Below the pieces are notes generated by a model. It was not told the DNA's origin and ran no database searches. It saw only the letters and a program-made list of their open reading frames with translations. Both the position numbers and the translations under genes were made by a program. Below are positions 49,393 through 59,226 of a DNA stretch of 64,000 nt, one piece after another (the stretch's first letter is position 1; each line of letters opens with the position of its first letter). The DNA is from Ziziphus jujuba (Eukaryota > Streptophyta > Magnoliopsida > Rosales > Rhamnaceae), in the NCBI RefSeq assembly GCF_031755915.1, contig NC_083379.1:20780001-20844000 (forward strand). The letters run 5' to 3'.

Positions 49393-51662
49393 TGATACGA
49401 ACTTAGGTCGACTTGCGCTTAAACTCGTATTATATTAGTTTGAATCGAAAAATTAAGTTTAAGTTCTTATGGTCAACTTACCCCTAATCAAACTGTGACT
49501 AGAAACCTTGGTATATGTTGAAGACGCCATAATAAGTGATGGATCTCCTATTGATAAGTCAAATTAAAACACTCACTCTCTACTGGTGTTTTAGGTGTTC
49601 AAAGAAAACAAAGAGAATTCTTTCTCACAAATATTTTTTTGTATAATTGATATAAACCTTGGTCGACTCGCGTCTAAACCCGTATTATATTAGTCCGTAC
49701 CTCAATTAAGTTCAAGTTTTTATGGAAAAATTTTAATGCCTAACCAACCTTTGATTAGAAACCTTGGTATAATGAAAATACCACAATAGATTATGGAAGC
49801 CCTATTGATAAGTCAAAACTAAAACACTTACTCTCTAATAGTGTTTTAGGTGTTGAAAGAGAACTAAGAGAATTCTATCTCACAATTAATTTTTTGAATA
49901 ATATTGATGGTGCATTTTCATTGAAAAATAACCCTTAAATAGGTTAAAATCACAAAACAATAAACCCTAGAAATCTAAGAGAAAACCGACCGTACAATGT
50001 CAATTTCCTAATGTGGCTGAAATTCCATTCCTTTCCTAATTCTAATTTTGACTAATTAATTCTTTTATTTTGAATTAGGAATTAATTAATTTACAATGAA
50101 AATAATAAAATAAATAACTTTCCTAAGTTTATTTGTTCAGCAAATAAATAAATAAAAACCAAATAAAAGACTAATTTTCTTAAATAAAAAGTTAAAATCA
50201 AATTCGGAAAATAGTTAATTAGTTTGACCACTAAGCTAACTTTAATCAAATTTCAGTATACAAAGGCTCCAAATCAGCTCCCATATGCCATGTAGGATGC
50301 CAAATAGAATTAATTGTGAGTCCCACATGTTTCCCTTGCTTGGAATAAAGAGAAAATGTCAAATCAACAAAATACAATAAAGCCAACAACAAATACAGAA
50401 AAATCGGCCAACTATTCCCTCTATGCACAAATGCCCATTGTGGTTGCTTTTGATTCTACCTTGGCTTTATTCCATGACCTCTTAATGATATTCATTGAAT
50501 CCATGAAGTGTTGGATCCATTCCATGCTGCCTGGAGTCCATATTTGCACGAAAACAGCTAACCGGGTCCGTATCGGCCTCCACCACTTGGATGCTTAAAA
50601 CATGTTTTGTATCTTCGGGTATGGACAAGCTCTTTTGAGAATTGATAACTTTTTGTACAAAGGCATCCAGGTTGTCCTTAAATCTCTTGACTTGAGCCGT
50701 AGTGATCGGCCCAAACTTCATCCGTATTAGATTAGCACCCCAGTGGGTAGTCAATTGTGCGGGCACATGCGGATTCTCATTAATAATATTGAAGGTCCAT
50801 TCTCATTGAAAAATAACCCTTAAATAGGTTAAATTCAAAAATCAATCAGCCCTAGAAAACTAAGACAAAAACGGCCATGCATGTTACATTCCTAATGTGG
50901 CCGAAATTCCATTCCTTTCCTAATCTAATTTTAATTAATTAATTCCCTAATTTTGAATTAGGAATTAATTAATTTACAAAAGAAATAATAAAATAATAAA
51001 TTTGTAAGTTATTTTATCCAGAAAAATAAATAAATGAAACCAAAATAAAAGCTAGTTTCCCAAAACAAAAAGTTAAAATCAAATTAGGAAACTAGTTGAC
51101 GAGTTTGACTGCAAAGGTATCTTTGACCAATTTCCAGATTGTTGAGTCTCCAAATCAGCTCCCATATGCCATGTAGGATGCCAAATAAGATTAATGATGA
51201 TTCTCACATGTTTCCCTTGCTTAGAACAAAGAGAAAATGCTAACACAACAAAATAGAGTAAAGCCAGCAACAAAACAGCATTTTCGGACAAAGAAGACTT
51301 CCATGCGCAAATCACCATTTTAGTTGCTTTATCTTCCACCTTGTCTTGATTCCATGGCCTCTTAGTGATATTCAGTGAATTCATGAAGTGTTTGATCCAT
51401 TCCTTACTGCTCAGAGTCCACAAATGCATTAAAACAACTACCCGGGTCCATATTGGCCTTCACCACTTGGATGCTTAAAATGGGTCTTGTATCTTTGGAT
51501 ATGGATAAACGTTTTTGCGAATTGATAATTTCCTGTATGACTCCATCCGGGTTGTCTTTAAATCTCTTGGCTTTTGCTCTAGTGATTGGTCCGATCTTCA
51601 TCTGTATTGGATCATCACCCCAACGGATAGTCGGTTGTGCAGGCATGAGCAGATTCTCATCA
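49393..51662 (-). repeat. 3' LTR of the G1 composite (split by a solo LTR)
   Basis: It starts TGATGAGAATCTGC just after the polypurine tract and ends GTTCGTATCA. Without the nested solo LTR and its duplicate it is 1,130 bp. Its first 86 codons continue the pol frame to a stop at 51404. Confidence 0.9.
49648..50782 (-). mobile_element. Solo G1 LTR nested in the 3' LTR
   Basis: 1,135 bp; minus-strand start TAATGAGAATCC (TG decayed to TA), end CCAAGGTTTATATCA. The perfect duplication ATAAT lies at 49643-49647 and 50783-50787. It keeps a 94-codon pol-tail ORF (50482-50766) containing TTHWGANLIRMKFGPITT and QVVEADTDP. Confidence 0.9.
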
Positions 51663-52030
51663 TTCCCTTCCTCTTGAAAAGGATTTGCCCTGAAATCAAA
51701 ATCATCACCTATAGAAAAAGGAGATAAATCAGCAACATTAACTGTAGCACTAACATTATACTCACCCGGTAAATCAAGTTTGTAAGCATTTTCATTAATC
51801 TATTCCAAAATTTGAAAGGGTCCATCTCCACGCGGTATCAGCTTCAATTTTCTTTGCTCGAGAAACACTCCTTTAAATGTAATCAAATGCAATCTCCTGG
51901 TTCAAACACTATCACAACAAATCCTAGAAATACCAATTTATCTTTACAGAAATCATATTTTTTAAAGTTAGTAAATAATCTCTCCTAAATTTTCAAATTT
52001 CCACTAAGTAAAGCTCTCAACAATGCAAAT
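51404..52030 (-). pseudogene. G1 pol remnant: RT end fused to integrase C-terminus and LTR-encoded tail
   Basis: Minus strand: ERLFTNFKKYDFCKDKLVFL is the end of a gypsy RT palm/thumb region. It joins near 51910 to EPGDCI and a decayed LHL-KE stretch, then a DGPFQILE block, LPGEYNVSATVNVADLSPF and NPFQEEGN, the C-terminal end of a gypsy integrase. The frame crosses the polypurine tract into the LTR and ends at 51404 after a TRAKAKRFKDN motif and QVVKANMDP. The join means RT motifs, RNase H and the integrase core were lost by deletion. Two or more stops lie before 51840; after that the frame is open. Confidence 0.75.
51663..51675 (-). promoter_or_regulatory. Polypurine tract of the G1 composite
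   Basis: The minus strand reads AAGAGGAAGGGAA directly before the LTR start TGATGAG. This purine run is the expected primer site for plus-strand DNA synthesis. It is also translated within the pol frame (QEEGN). Confidence 0.85.
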
Positions 52031-52415
52031 AAAATTGTATACAAAAAAAGCATCTTTAAATAAGGATCTTTATAAATCATAACCAGCAATGGTTTCTTAC
52101 TCAAAATGGCTTTATTAACATCCTCAAAACTAAGATAGAAATTTTTATTTTTCCTCTCTTTTCTTTCTTTTTCTTTCTTACTCACGGATTCCACTACTTT
52201 CACCTCATTCTTGGCTTTTCCTCCCCTTTTCTCACTCTCGGCTTTAGCTTTGTTTCTCCACTCGGTTTGGGTTTTAGAATACTTACCTGGTTGGTCTTGT
52301 TCAGTGTTGCCCCTTTAGATTGGAGTTGAAGCCGTGGGTGCCACACTAGTCCTTTCTTTGAGCTTTTCAGCCTCCCTCTTTTGTTATATTTAAAGTTGGT
52401 TCCTAAATACCTCAT
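51985..52415 (-). pseudogene. G1 protease-RT linker remnant
   Basis: Two overlapping minus-strand ORFs contain a basic linker (MRYLGTNFKYNKRGRLKSS, lysine-rich) and NKNFYLSFEDVNKAILSKKP followed by MIYKDPYL. The latter corresponds to the NFYAK...V-KA-L-KQP-LVL-YKE segment between protease and RT in plant gypsy polyproteins. The RT that should follow is missing apart from its end. Confidence 0.6.
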
Positions 52416-52479
52416 TGGGAGTTAATGGTTCCAGCTTGACCGTTTTACATTTAGATCTAAAAACAATAGCATTCTCTTG

Positions 52480-52990
52480 ACCATAATGTATAGTATTTTT
52501 ATCAAATTTCCATGGTCTACCTAATAGAATAGGTCTGGCATGCATAGCACAATATCACACAAAACAACATCCACATATTTATTAATGCTGAATTTTAATT
52601 TTGATTATTTGTTTACTTTCATTTCACCACTATTATTAAGCCATTGTAATCTATATGGTTTGGGATGTTTAATCGTTGCTAAGCCTAATTTTTAAACCAC
52701 AATATTACTAATTACATTTGCACAACTTCCACTATCAATTATTATACTACAAATCTTATCTTGGATTTCACAACAAGTGTGGAAGATGTTCTCTCTTTAT
52801 TTGATCCTCATCTTTGTATATGGTCAAGACTCTCCTCTTCACCAAGCTCAATTCAACATATGAAGCATTTAGGGTCTCAATTTCATCTTCAAATTCTTCC
52901 TTTTCTTGCTCGAACTCAATTTCAACTTCATTACTATCGGATTCCAACTCACCATTATCCTTCAGCACCATGATTCTTCTATTCAAACAT
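52480..52990 (-). pseudogene. G1 protease remnant
   Basis: After an acidic linker (52768-52986) the minus strand reads CEIQDKICSIIIDSGSCANV (near 52760-52700), the retropepsin active-site pattern (I-D-S/G-G-S-C-x-N-V) of plant gypsy elements. LG-ATIKHPKPYRLQWLNNSGE-like text follows across stops and a frameshift. The Asp-Ser-Gly triad survives but the frame is broken. Confidence 0.7.
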
Positions 52991-53917
52991 TGGTTGGCAA
53001 TATGTCCTCATCACTGGCACTTAAAATAAACAATATCTGTAGTCCTAGAAGATATAGGATCAGATTTACCTTCATTCCTTGGTGCTTGGATAGATTCGGC
53101 TTTGGCTTCTTTCCTTGGCCAATTGGTGCTCTTTTCACCTTGCTTCGATATTGGCTTTCAATCATAGACAGGATTGCTTCTCCAAGCACCTGGATTTGAC
53201 CTTCTGCTATTTGTAACTCCTCTAAACCATGAGTTGTACACCTATTCTTGAATTGATTCTCAAGTTTAATAGCCACATGCAACATTTCTTCCAATTCCAC
53301 ATATTGTTGTAATTCCAATTGATTGGCTATCTCTCGATTCAACCCACCTAAAAAGCTTACCATGGTTACTTCTCTATCTTCCATCTTCTTGTAGTAATCT
53401 TCTATGGTTCTACTACCTTGTGATAATGATTGGAGTCTTTGATGCAGCAACCTATGGTAATGACTTAGTGCAAACCTCTTTCTCATGGCTCCTTTCATTT
53501 GTCGCCAAATAGTAATAGGTTCATCTCCAACTCTTCTTCGGATATTTTACTCATTTGTCCACCATTGAAGTGCATAATGACTAAATTCCAAAGTTGCCAA
53601 TTTAACTTTTTTAGCCTCCAAATAGTAATGATAGTTTAATATCATCTCCATTTGCTCCTCCTATTCTAGGTAAGTCTTCGGATCATTTTGGTCATAAAAG
53701 GTGGTATGTTGACCTTAATATTTCCAAGTTCATCATCCTCATTCCTTGCTGGTCTCCCATGTATTGATCTTCCTTGGAGTGCAAAAATACCATCTACTCC
53801 CTCTTCAAAATCATCTCCAAAGTTACCTTCCTCGAAGTCATCTCTAGGTCGACTGCGGCCTCCTCGACCTCGACCTCGGCCACCATGTGCATCTAACCTT
53901 GGATTTGGCCCACCCTG
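52990..53917 (-). pseudogene. G1 gag remnant (retrotransposon gag domain, broken zinc knuckle)
   Basis: The minus strand reads a Gly-Arg-rich stretch (GGRGRGRGGRSR near 53880), DDFEEGNFGDDFEEG, IKVNIPPF, a WW-containing block with two stops, and then the open 171-codon ORF 52983-53498 with RKRFALSHYHRLLHQRLQSL, GSRTIEDYYKKME and FLGGLNREIANQLEL. These are the classical plant gypsy gag (PF03732-type) motifs. The C-terminal knuckle keeps GHIANQC, but the first Cys is Tyr and two stops (TGATGA) fall inside. The N-terminal part lies beyond the solo LTR at 55053-55250. Confidence 0.8.
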
Positions 53918-55047
53918 TGATACGAACCTAGGACGACCTGCTCCTAAACTCGTATTATATTAGCCCGGATCTAATTATGTTCAAGTTCTAATGGTCACCT
54001 TGACCCCTAACCAACCTATGATTAGAAACCTTGGTATATAATGAAGATTCCACAATAGGTGATACAAGGCCTATTGATAAGTCAAACTAAAACACTCATT
54101 CACTAATGGTGTTTTAGGTGTTCAAAAGATCAAAGAGAATTCAATCTCATAAATAATTTTCTGTATAAAATTCAAGCTTAATTCTTATTGAAAAATAAGG
54201 CTTTAAATAGGCTACAAAGTCACAAAATAAACCCTAAAAACAAAGGGAAAATTGGCCATTTAAAGTGGTTTCCTATGGTGGCCGAAATTCTCACTCCTTT
54301 CCTAATCTAATTTGTATTAATTAATTCCTTTATTTTGAATTACGAATTAATTAATTTGCAATGAAAATAATAAAATAATAACTTTCCTAAACTTATTTTT
54401 CCAGAAAATAAATAAATAAAAACCAAAAAGTAATGATAATTTTCTAAAACAAAAAGTAAAATCAAATTAGGAAACTAAAATACTAGCTTTTTGACTAAGT
54501 TGACTTTGACCATTCTTTGACCAGTTTGAGCTCCAAATCAGTTTCAATATGCTTTGTAGGATGCCAAATAAGCTGATCATGAAGTCCCACACGTTTCCTT
54601 TGCTTGGAAAAAAGAGAAAAAGCCAACTTAGCACAATACAGTAAAGCCAGCACAAAATACAGCCAAAACAGGCCAAATTTACTAACTGTCTGTACAACCC
54701 CTTTTTGGATGACTTTGAAGCTTCTTTGACTTGATTCCATGTCCTCTTAGACATATGTATTGAATCCATGAGACATTGGAACCATTTCATGCTTCACAGC
54801 CTCCATAATTGCACCAAAACTGCTACCCGGGTCCGTACCAACTTCCACCACTTGTATGCTCAAGATAGGTCTTGGATGTTCAGGTATGGACAAGCCCTTT
54901 TGAATATGAATTACTCTCTAGATAAAGGCAGCAAGATTCTCCTTAAACTTCTTAGCTTGAGCACTAGTGATCGACCCGGTCTTCATCCGTATCGGGTCGG
55001 CACCCCAGTGGGTTGACGGTTGAGGGGGTTCGGGCGGATTCACATCA
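53918..55047 (-). mobile_element. Solo G1 LTR inserted in gag
   Basis: 1,130 bp; minus-strand start TGATGTGAATCCGCCC, end CTAGGTTCGTATCA. Flanks CCCTG (53913-53917) and CCTTG (55048-55052) form a 5-bp duplication with one mismatch. Disregarding the LTR and one flank copy, the gag frame would be continuous. It carries the pol-tail motif PSTHWGADPIRMKTGSITSA, which creates an apparent gag-tail chimera in the ORF 54918-55250. Confidence 0.9.
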
Positions 55048-55250
55048 CCTTGTAATGTTTCCAACCTACCCATCCATTGATATAGATGATCAAAGTGAGC
55101 ATTCATCCACTGTAGTTGCTCCGTGATCGCCATCATGTTCGTGTGCTCACCTCCACTCCCTGAAGCTCGAGAATCACCATTGAATCCTATGGATTCCTCT
55201 TCATTAATTCTTAATGAACCATCCACTCTCCTTATTCTTGAATCTACCAT
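55048..55250 (-). pseudogene. G1 gag N-terminus
   Basis: It starts MVDSRIRRVDGSLRINEEE and continues MMAITEQLQWMNAHFDHLYQ, a short helical N-terminal region as found before the gag domain in many plant gypsy elements. The chosen ATG follows a 1.1-kb leader from the primer-binding site. The frame is cut at 55047 by the solo LTR. Confidence 0.7.
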
Positions 55251-56390
55251 GTTAGTAAAAATATTGGAAAAATAAAATAAATCCTCACCAAATTCACTCC
55301 CTCACATGTTTCACTCAAATAAGGTCCCAACACTTGTGTTTGCACACTAGTTTCGACTTTTATCCTCTTTTAAGCTCACACGCTCTTGCCTTTTTTCACT
55401 TAAAGAATTATTTCAAAGTTCTAATTAAACACATACAAAACAACAACTAGATCACAAGTATGTTCTAATTAAACTTATCAATAAAACAGCAACTAAAACA
55501 AACAAATACTGATTGGAAAGAAAATACATATTCTCGGCTTTTCTAAGCAAAAACAAGGTAAATCAACAAGAAAATTTTTGGAATGAATACAAAGTTGACC
55601 AAAATATAAATGAAGCAATAAGTCAAGGAACAAATATAGAGAAAGAAATTTAAAACAAGAATCAAATTGAACAAAAATATAGGATAGTTGTTGGTTGTTA
55701 TTCTTTGTAATTCACGTTTTTGTATTAAATCCTTTAAGTAATTTTAATCAAAATATTTTTAGCACTCAAGGATACAAATTTCCAGCAGCAATATAAAATT
55801 CCAGCAACTCTAAATATCATAATTTCCTAGCAAACAAACTTCAAACTCCAAATTCAACAAGCCGGCCTTTTGTGCAGGCTTTTTTCTTTTTTTTTTTTTT
55901 TTGGGGATCTGCTTTCTTTCTTTCCTTTTCTTTTTTTTTTTTAACTCACAAAATATAAAATCAAACTAGTAGAAAATCAACAACAAGAAAATTGCAACTC
56001 CAACTACCAAAATTCCACAAACCCATGACCAACAAAGTTCAAACTTGCAAATTTTTTAAATTTATATTTGTTGCCACAAACCCTTTTTTTTTTTTTTTGG
56101 TTTTTCTTTTTTTTTTTGAATATATGAATTCAAATAATTAATATAAAAAAAGCAAATAAAAATCAAGAATAAACTAAATTACTAAGAACAAAGATTAAAA
56201 CAACCAACAAACTAAGAAGCAAAAATATTGTAAGACAAGGAAACCTAATTTAACTAGGAATGAGATTTTTTTTTTTTAAATGCAGAACGTGTATGAAATA
56301 GATGCAACCTTAACATAATGCTAAAATTAAACATTAATACAAAAAAAAAAAAATAAAGCAAATAAGATAGATCAAATCTGAACAAAATTT
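55251..56390 (-). other. G1 5' leader between primer-binding site and gag
   Basis: Non-coding, with pyrimidine-rich plus-strand tracts (55885-55940, 56080-56120). The plus strand is A-rich, with CAACAA and AAAC runs. No ORF of interest is seen. Confidence 0.6.
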
Positions 56391-56403
56391 GGCCCTGATA
56401 CCA
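56391..56403 (-). promoter_or_regulatory. Primer-binding site (initiator tRNA-Met type)
   Basis: The minus strand reads TGGTATCAGGGCC two bases after the 5' LTR, matching the common plant PBS TGGTATCAGAGCC except for one base. Confidence 0.85.
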
Positions 56404-56405
56404 AA

Positions 56406-57537
56406 TAATACGAACCTAGGTAGATTTGCACCTAAACCCATATTATATTAGCCCGGATCGAAAAATTAAGTTCAAGTTCTCATAGTCATCTCAACCCCTA
56501 ATCAACCTATAAATATAAATCTTAGTATATGATGAAGACGCCACAATAGGTAATAGATGTCCTATTGGTAAGTCAAACAAAAACACTCACTTTCTTATGG
56601 TGTTTTAGGTGTTCAAAGAGACAAAGAGAATTCTCTCTCACAAATATTTTTCTGTATAATATTGAAAGTCCATTCTTATTGAAAAATAACCCTTAAATAG
56701 GTTAAATTCATAAAGCAATAAACACTAGAAAACTAAGACAAAACCGGCCATGCATGCTAGATTTCTAATGTAGCCGAAATTCCATTCATTTCCTAATGTA
56801 ATTTTAATTAATTAATTCTTTTATTTTGAATTAGGAATTAATTAATTTAAAAAGGAAATAATAAAATAATAAACTTGCTAAGTTATTTTGTCCAGCAAAA
56901 TAAATAAATAAAACCAAAATAAAAACTAGTTTTCTAAAACAAAAAGTCAAAATTAAATTAGGAAACTAGTTGACTAATTTGACTACAAAGGTATCTTTGA
57001 CCAATTTGCAGCTTGTAGAGGCTCCAAATCAGCTCCCATATGCCATATAGGATGCCAAATAAGATTAATGATGATTTCCACAAGTTTCCCTTGTTTAGAA
57101 CAAAGAGAAAATGGCAACACAACAAAATACAGTAAAGCCAGCAAAAAAAATAGCATTTTCGGCCAAAGAAGACTTCCATGAGCAAATCACCATTTTAGTT
57201 GCTTTATCTTCTACCTTGTCTTGATTTCATTACCTCTTAGTGGTATTCAATGAATTAATGAAGTGTTGGATCCATTCCCTGCTGCTCAGAGTCCACAAAT
57301 GCACTAAAACAGTTACTCGGATCCATATCAGCCTTCACCACTTTGATGCTTAAAATGGGTCATGTATCTTCAGATATGGATAAACCCTTTTGAGAATCGA
57401 TAACTCCCTGTATGAATCCAGCCAGGTTGTCTTTAAATCTCTTGGCTTTCACTCTAGTTAATGGCCCGGTCTTCATTTGTATTGGATTAGCACCGTAACA
57501 TGTAGTCGGTTGTGCAGGCACGAGCGGATTCTCATCA
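56406..57537 (-). repeat. 5' LTR of the G1 composite
   Basis: 1,132 bp; minus-strand start TGATGAGAATCCGCTCGTGCC, end CCTAGGTTCGTATTA (CA decayed to TA). It contains the pol-tail frame in broken form (PLVPAQPTTCYGANPIQMKT). Confidence 0.9.
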
Positions 57538-57542
57538 GTTTG

Positions 57543-59226
57543 ACCAAAGTTTATTAAGTTTGACCAAATGGGACCATGTTTGACTTTTCTTTAAACATAA
57601 ATTTTGGTTTTACATAGAGCCTCGTTGATATGAGTTCACACACTGGTGGCACGCCTAATTTCGAGTTACAGTTAAAAAGTTATAGCTCTAAGAAATTTTT
57701 TTAAACATCAATATTATATCGGTCTTCAAACTAGTCCCAAATTTTTTGTCTGATCGTGACTCAAGGGTCTGTATATATGAAGAGCCATATCTTCATTAAA
57801 CATTTTGGAAAATACAAAAAAATCTTCAAAATCACTAGAAACTTAAGCAGACCCGTGGACCAAATTGGGTCGACCCAATTCCAACACCCTTTTTTATTAG
57901 ATCTTTGTCAATTAACTTGATTTTTAGTGCATGAAACATTACATGTGTGATATCCTCTTGTAATCCAAAGTCTAGTTACCAAAACACCCAATTTTTTAGT
58001 GAAATTGCCTTTGGACGTACCAGGATCGACTATTCCAAATTGGTGGCGGTGACTGATCAGGTTTCCATTGGCTTGGCCATTTTCTTACCCTTTTAGTTCA
58101 ACCCATGCATCCTTTCCCCCAAATTTGGACTGTTTAAGTTTGAATTCAACCTCTGTTTGTCAAACTTCTTTATGGTTTGTGAAATCCATCAACATTAAAT
58201 TTGGCCAAAAACTTTGAGGAGGTTTTTAGCCATCAGGGAGACTTTTGGATCAAGGTGAGTACGCCAAAGCATTCCTCATCTCATGGTGTTTTTGTTAATA
58301 TAAAGTTTGTAAATTTTTGACGTCGTTTAATAATTTTCCCATTTTTAGATCAATTATTTTAATATTAGATAAAGTTAGACTGTGTTTGTAAATAATTGGG
58401 TAAAATTAGACAAAAATGAAGTTAGATTTGTGAAATTAGGTGTTAATGGAATCCAATTGAAGGTTCAATTTTATTGAATTGACCTCCAAATGAAAAAGTC
58501 CAATTTTAAGTAACGGGTATTTATGGCTAACAGTATGATTAGACTATTCAGTGTTCAATTTTAGAACTTTTTATGTTATTAAAGTTATTTTAAGACATTG
58601 GTATGCCCCAAATGTTTTTGGTTTAATTTTTGGAGTCTGAGAATATTTTATTATTATTTTAGATATTGGGACTGATATTGAAGGTGATCTATCAAATGAG
58701 CTGGTTTGAGCTGTGATCTATGAGTGGACTTTATTTCCTTGAAAATAGATTTGGAGATTATGTGTTTAACAATACATGATATACAATTACCTTATTATTA
58801 TTATTATTATTATTGGGATTATTTAAGTCATATGCTTTATCATATTATTTGATTCATCTATACATTTTTATATCGTTATTTGTGAGAACATTTTGATATG
58901 ATAATTACGTGTATTATTTGAAAAGGTTTGACTTGTGATCTATGAGTAAACTTTATTTTTTAAAATGGTTTTGGAAATTATGTGTTTAACAATACGTGAT
59001 ATACACATTATTTTATTATTATTACTATTATTATTATTATTATTTCTAGGATTGTTTACGTCATATGCTTTATCATATTATTTTATTTATCTATACATTT
59101 TTATGTCGTTATTTGTGAGAACATTTTGATATGATAATTATGTGAATTATTAGAAAAATTTATAAATATTTTATGTTATGAGTTGGATAATGGATTGTGG
59201 ATTATTATATACCATACCATACTGTG
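57543..59226 (+). repeat. G2 LTR copy II, right fragment
   Basis: It continues the LTR begun at 49340 (across the G1 insertion: ...GACGGTTTG then ACCAAAG...). It carries the TATGAGTTCACACACTGGTGGCACGCC and TTACAGTTAAAAAGTTATAGC blocks of plant gypsy LTRs and ends where a plus-strand G1 element begins. No ORF of note is present. Confidence 0.5.
58713..59156 (+). repeat. 222-bp tandem duplication with (TTA)n
   Basis: TGTGATCTATGAGTGGAC at about 58712 recurs as TGTGATCTATGAGTAAAC at about 58934. Both copies run through ATTATGTGTTTAACAATAC, a (TTA)n tract and TTATTTGTGAGAACATTTTG to GATATGATAATTA. Confidence 0.8.

Larger units (their letters stand above)
49393..57537 (-). mobile_element. Composite gypsy-type retrotransposon (family G1), internally deleted
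   Basis: It is a full element with both LTRs on the minus strand: 5' LTR 57537-56406, primer-binding site 56403-56391, gag, protease, an RT remnant, an integrase end, polypurine tract 51675-51663, 3' LTR 51662-49393. GTTTG duplicates flank it (49388-49392 and 57538-57542). Two solo LTRs of the same family sit inside it, at 49648-50782 and 53918-55047. The RT catalytic centre, RNase H and integrase core are missing, so it cannot have moved on its own in this form. The protein order could not be used to confirm Ty3/gypsy fully because of the deletion; the gag and linker motifs support it. Confidence 0.9.

Noticed and set aside
50482..50766. A stand-alone pol C-terminal gene
   Set aside because: This tail recurs at the start of every G1 LTR, with the same boundary. 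It is LTR-encoded, not an independent gene.
54918..55250. A 110-codon gag-pol-tail fusion protein
   Set aside because: It is an accidental chimera of the gag N-terminus with the coding tail of an inserted solo LTR; flanking duplicates show the insertion.
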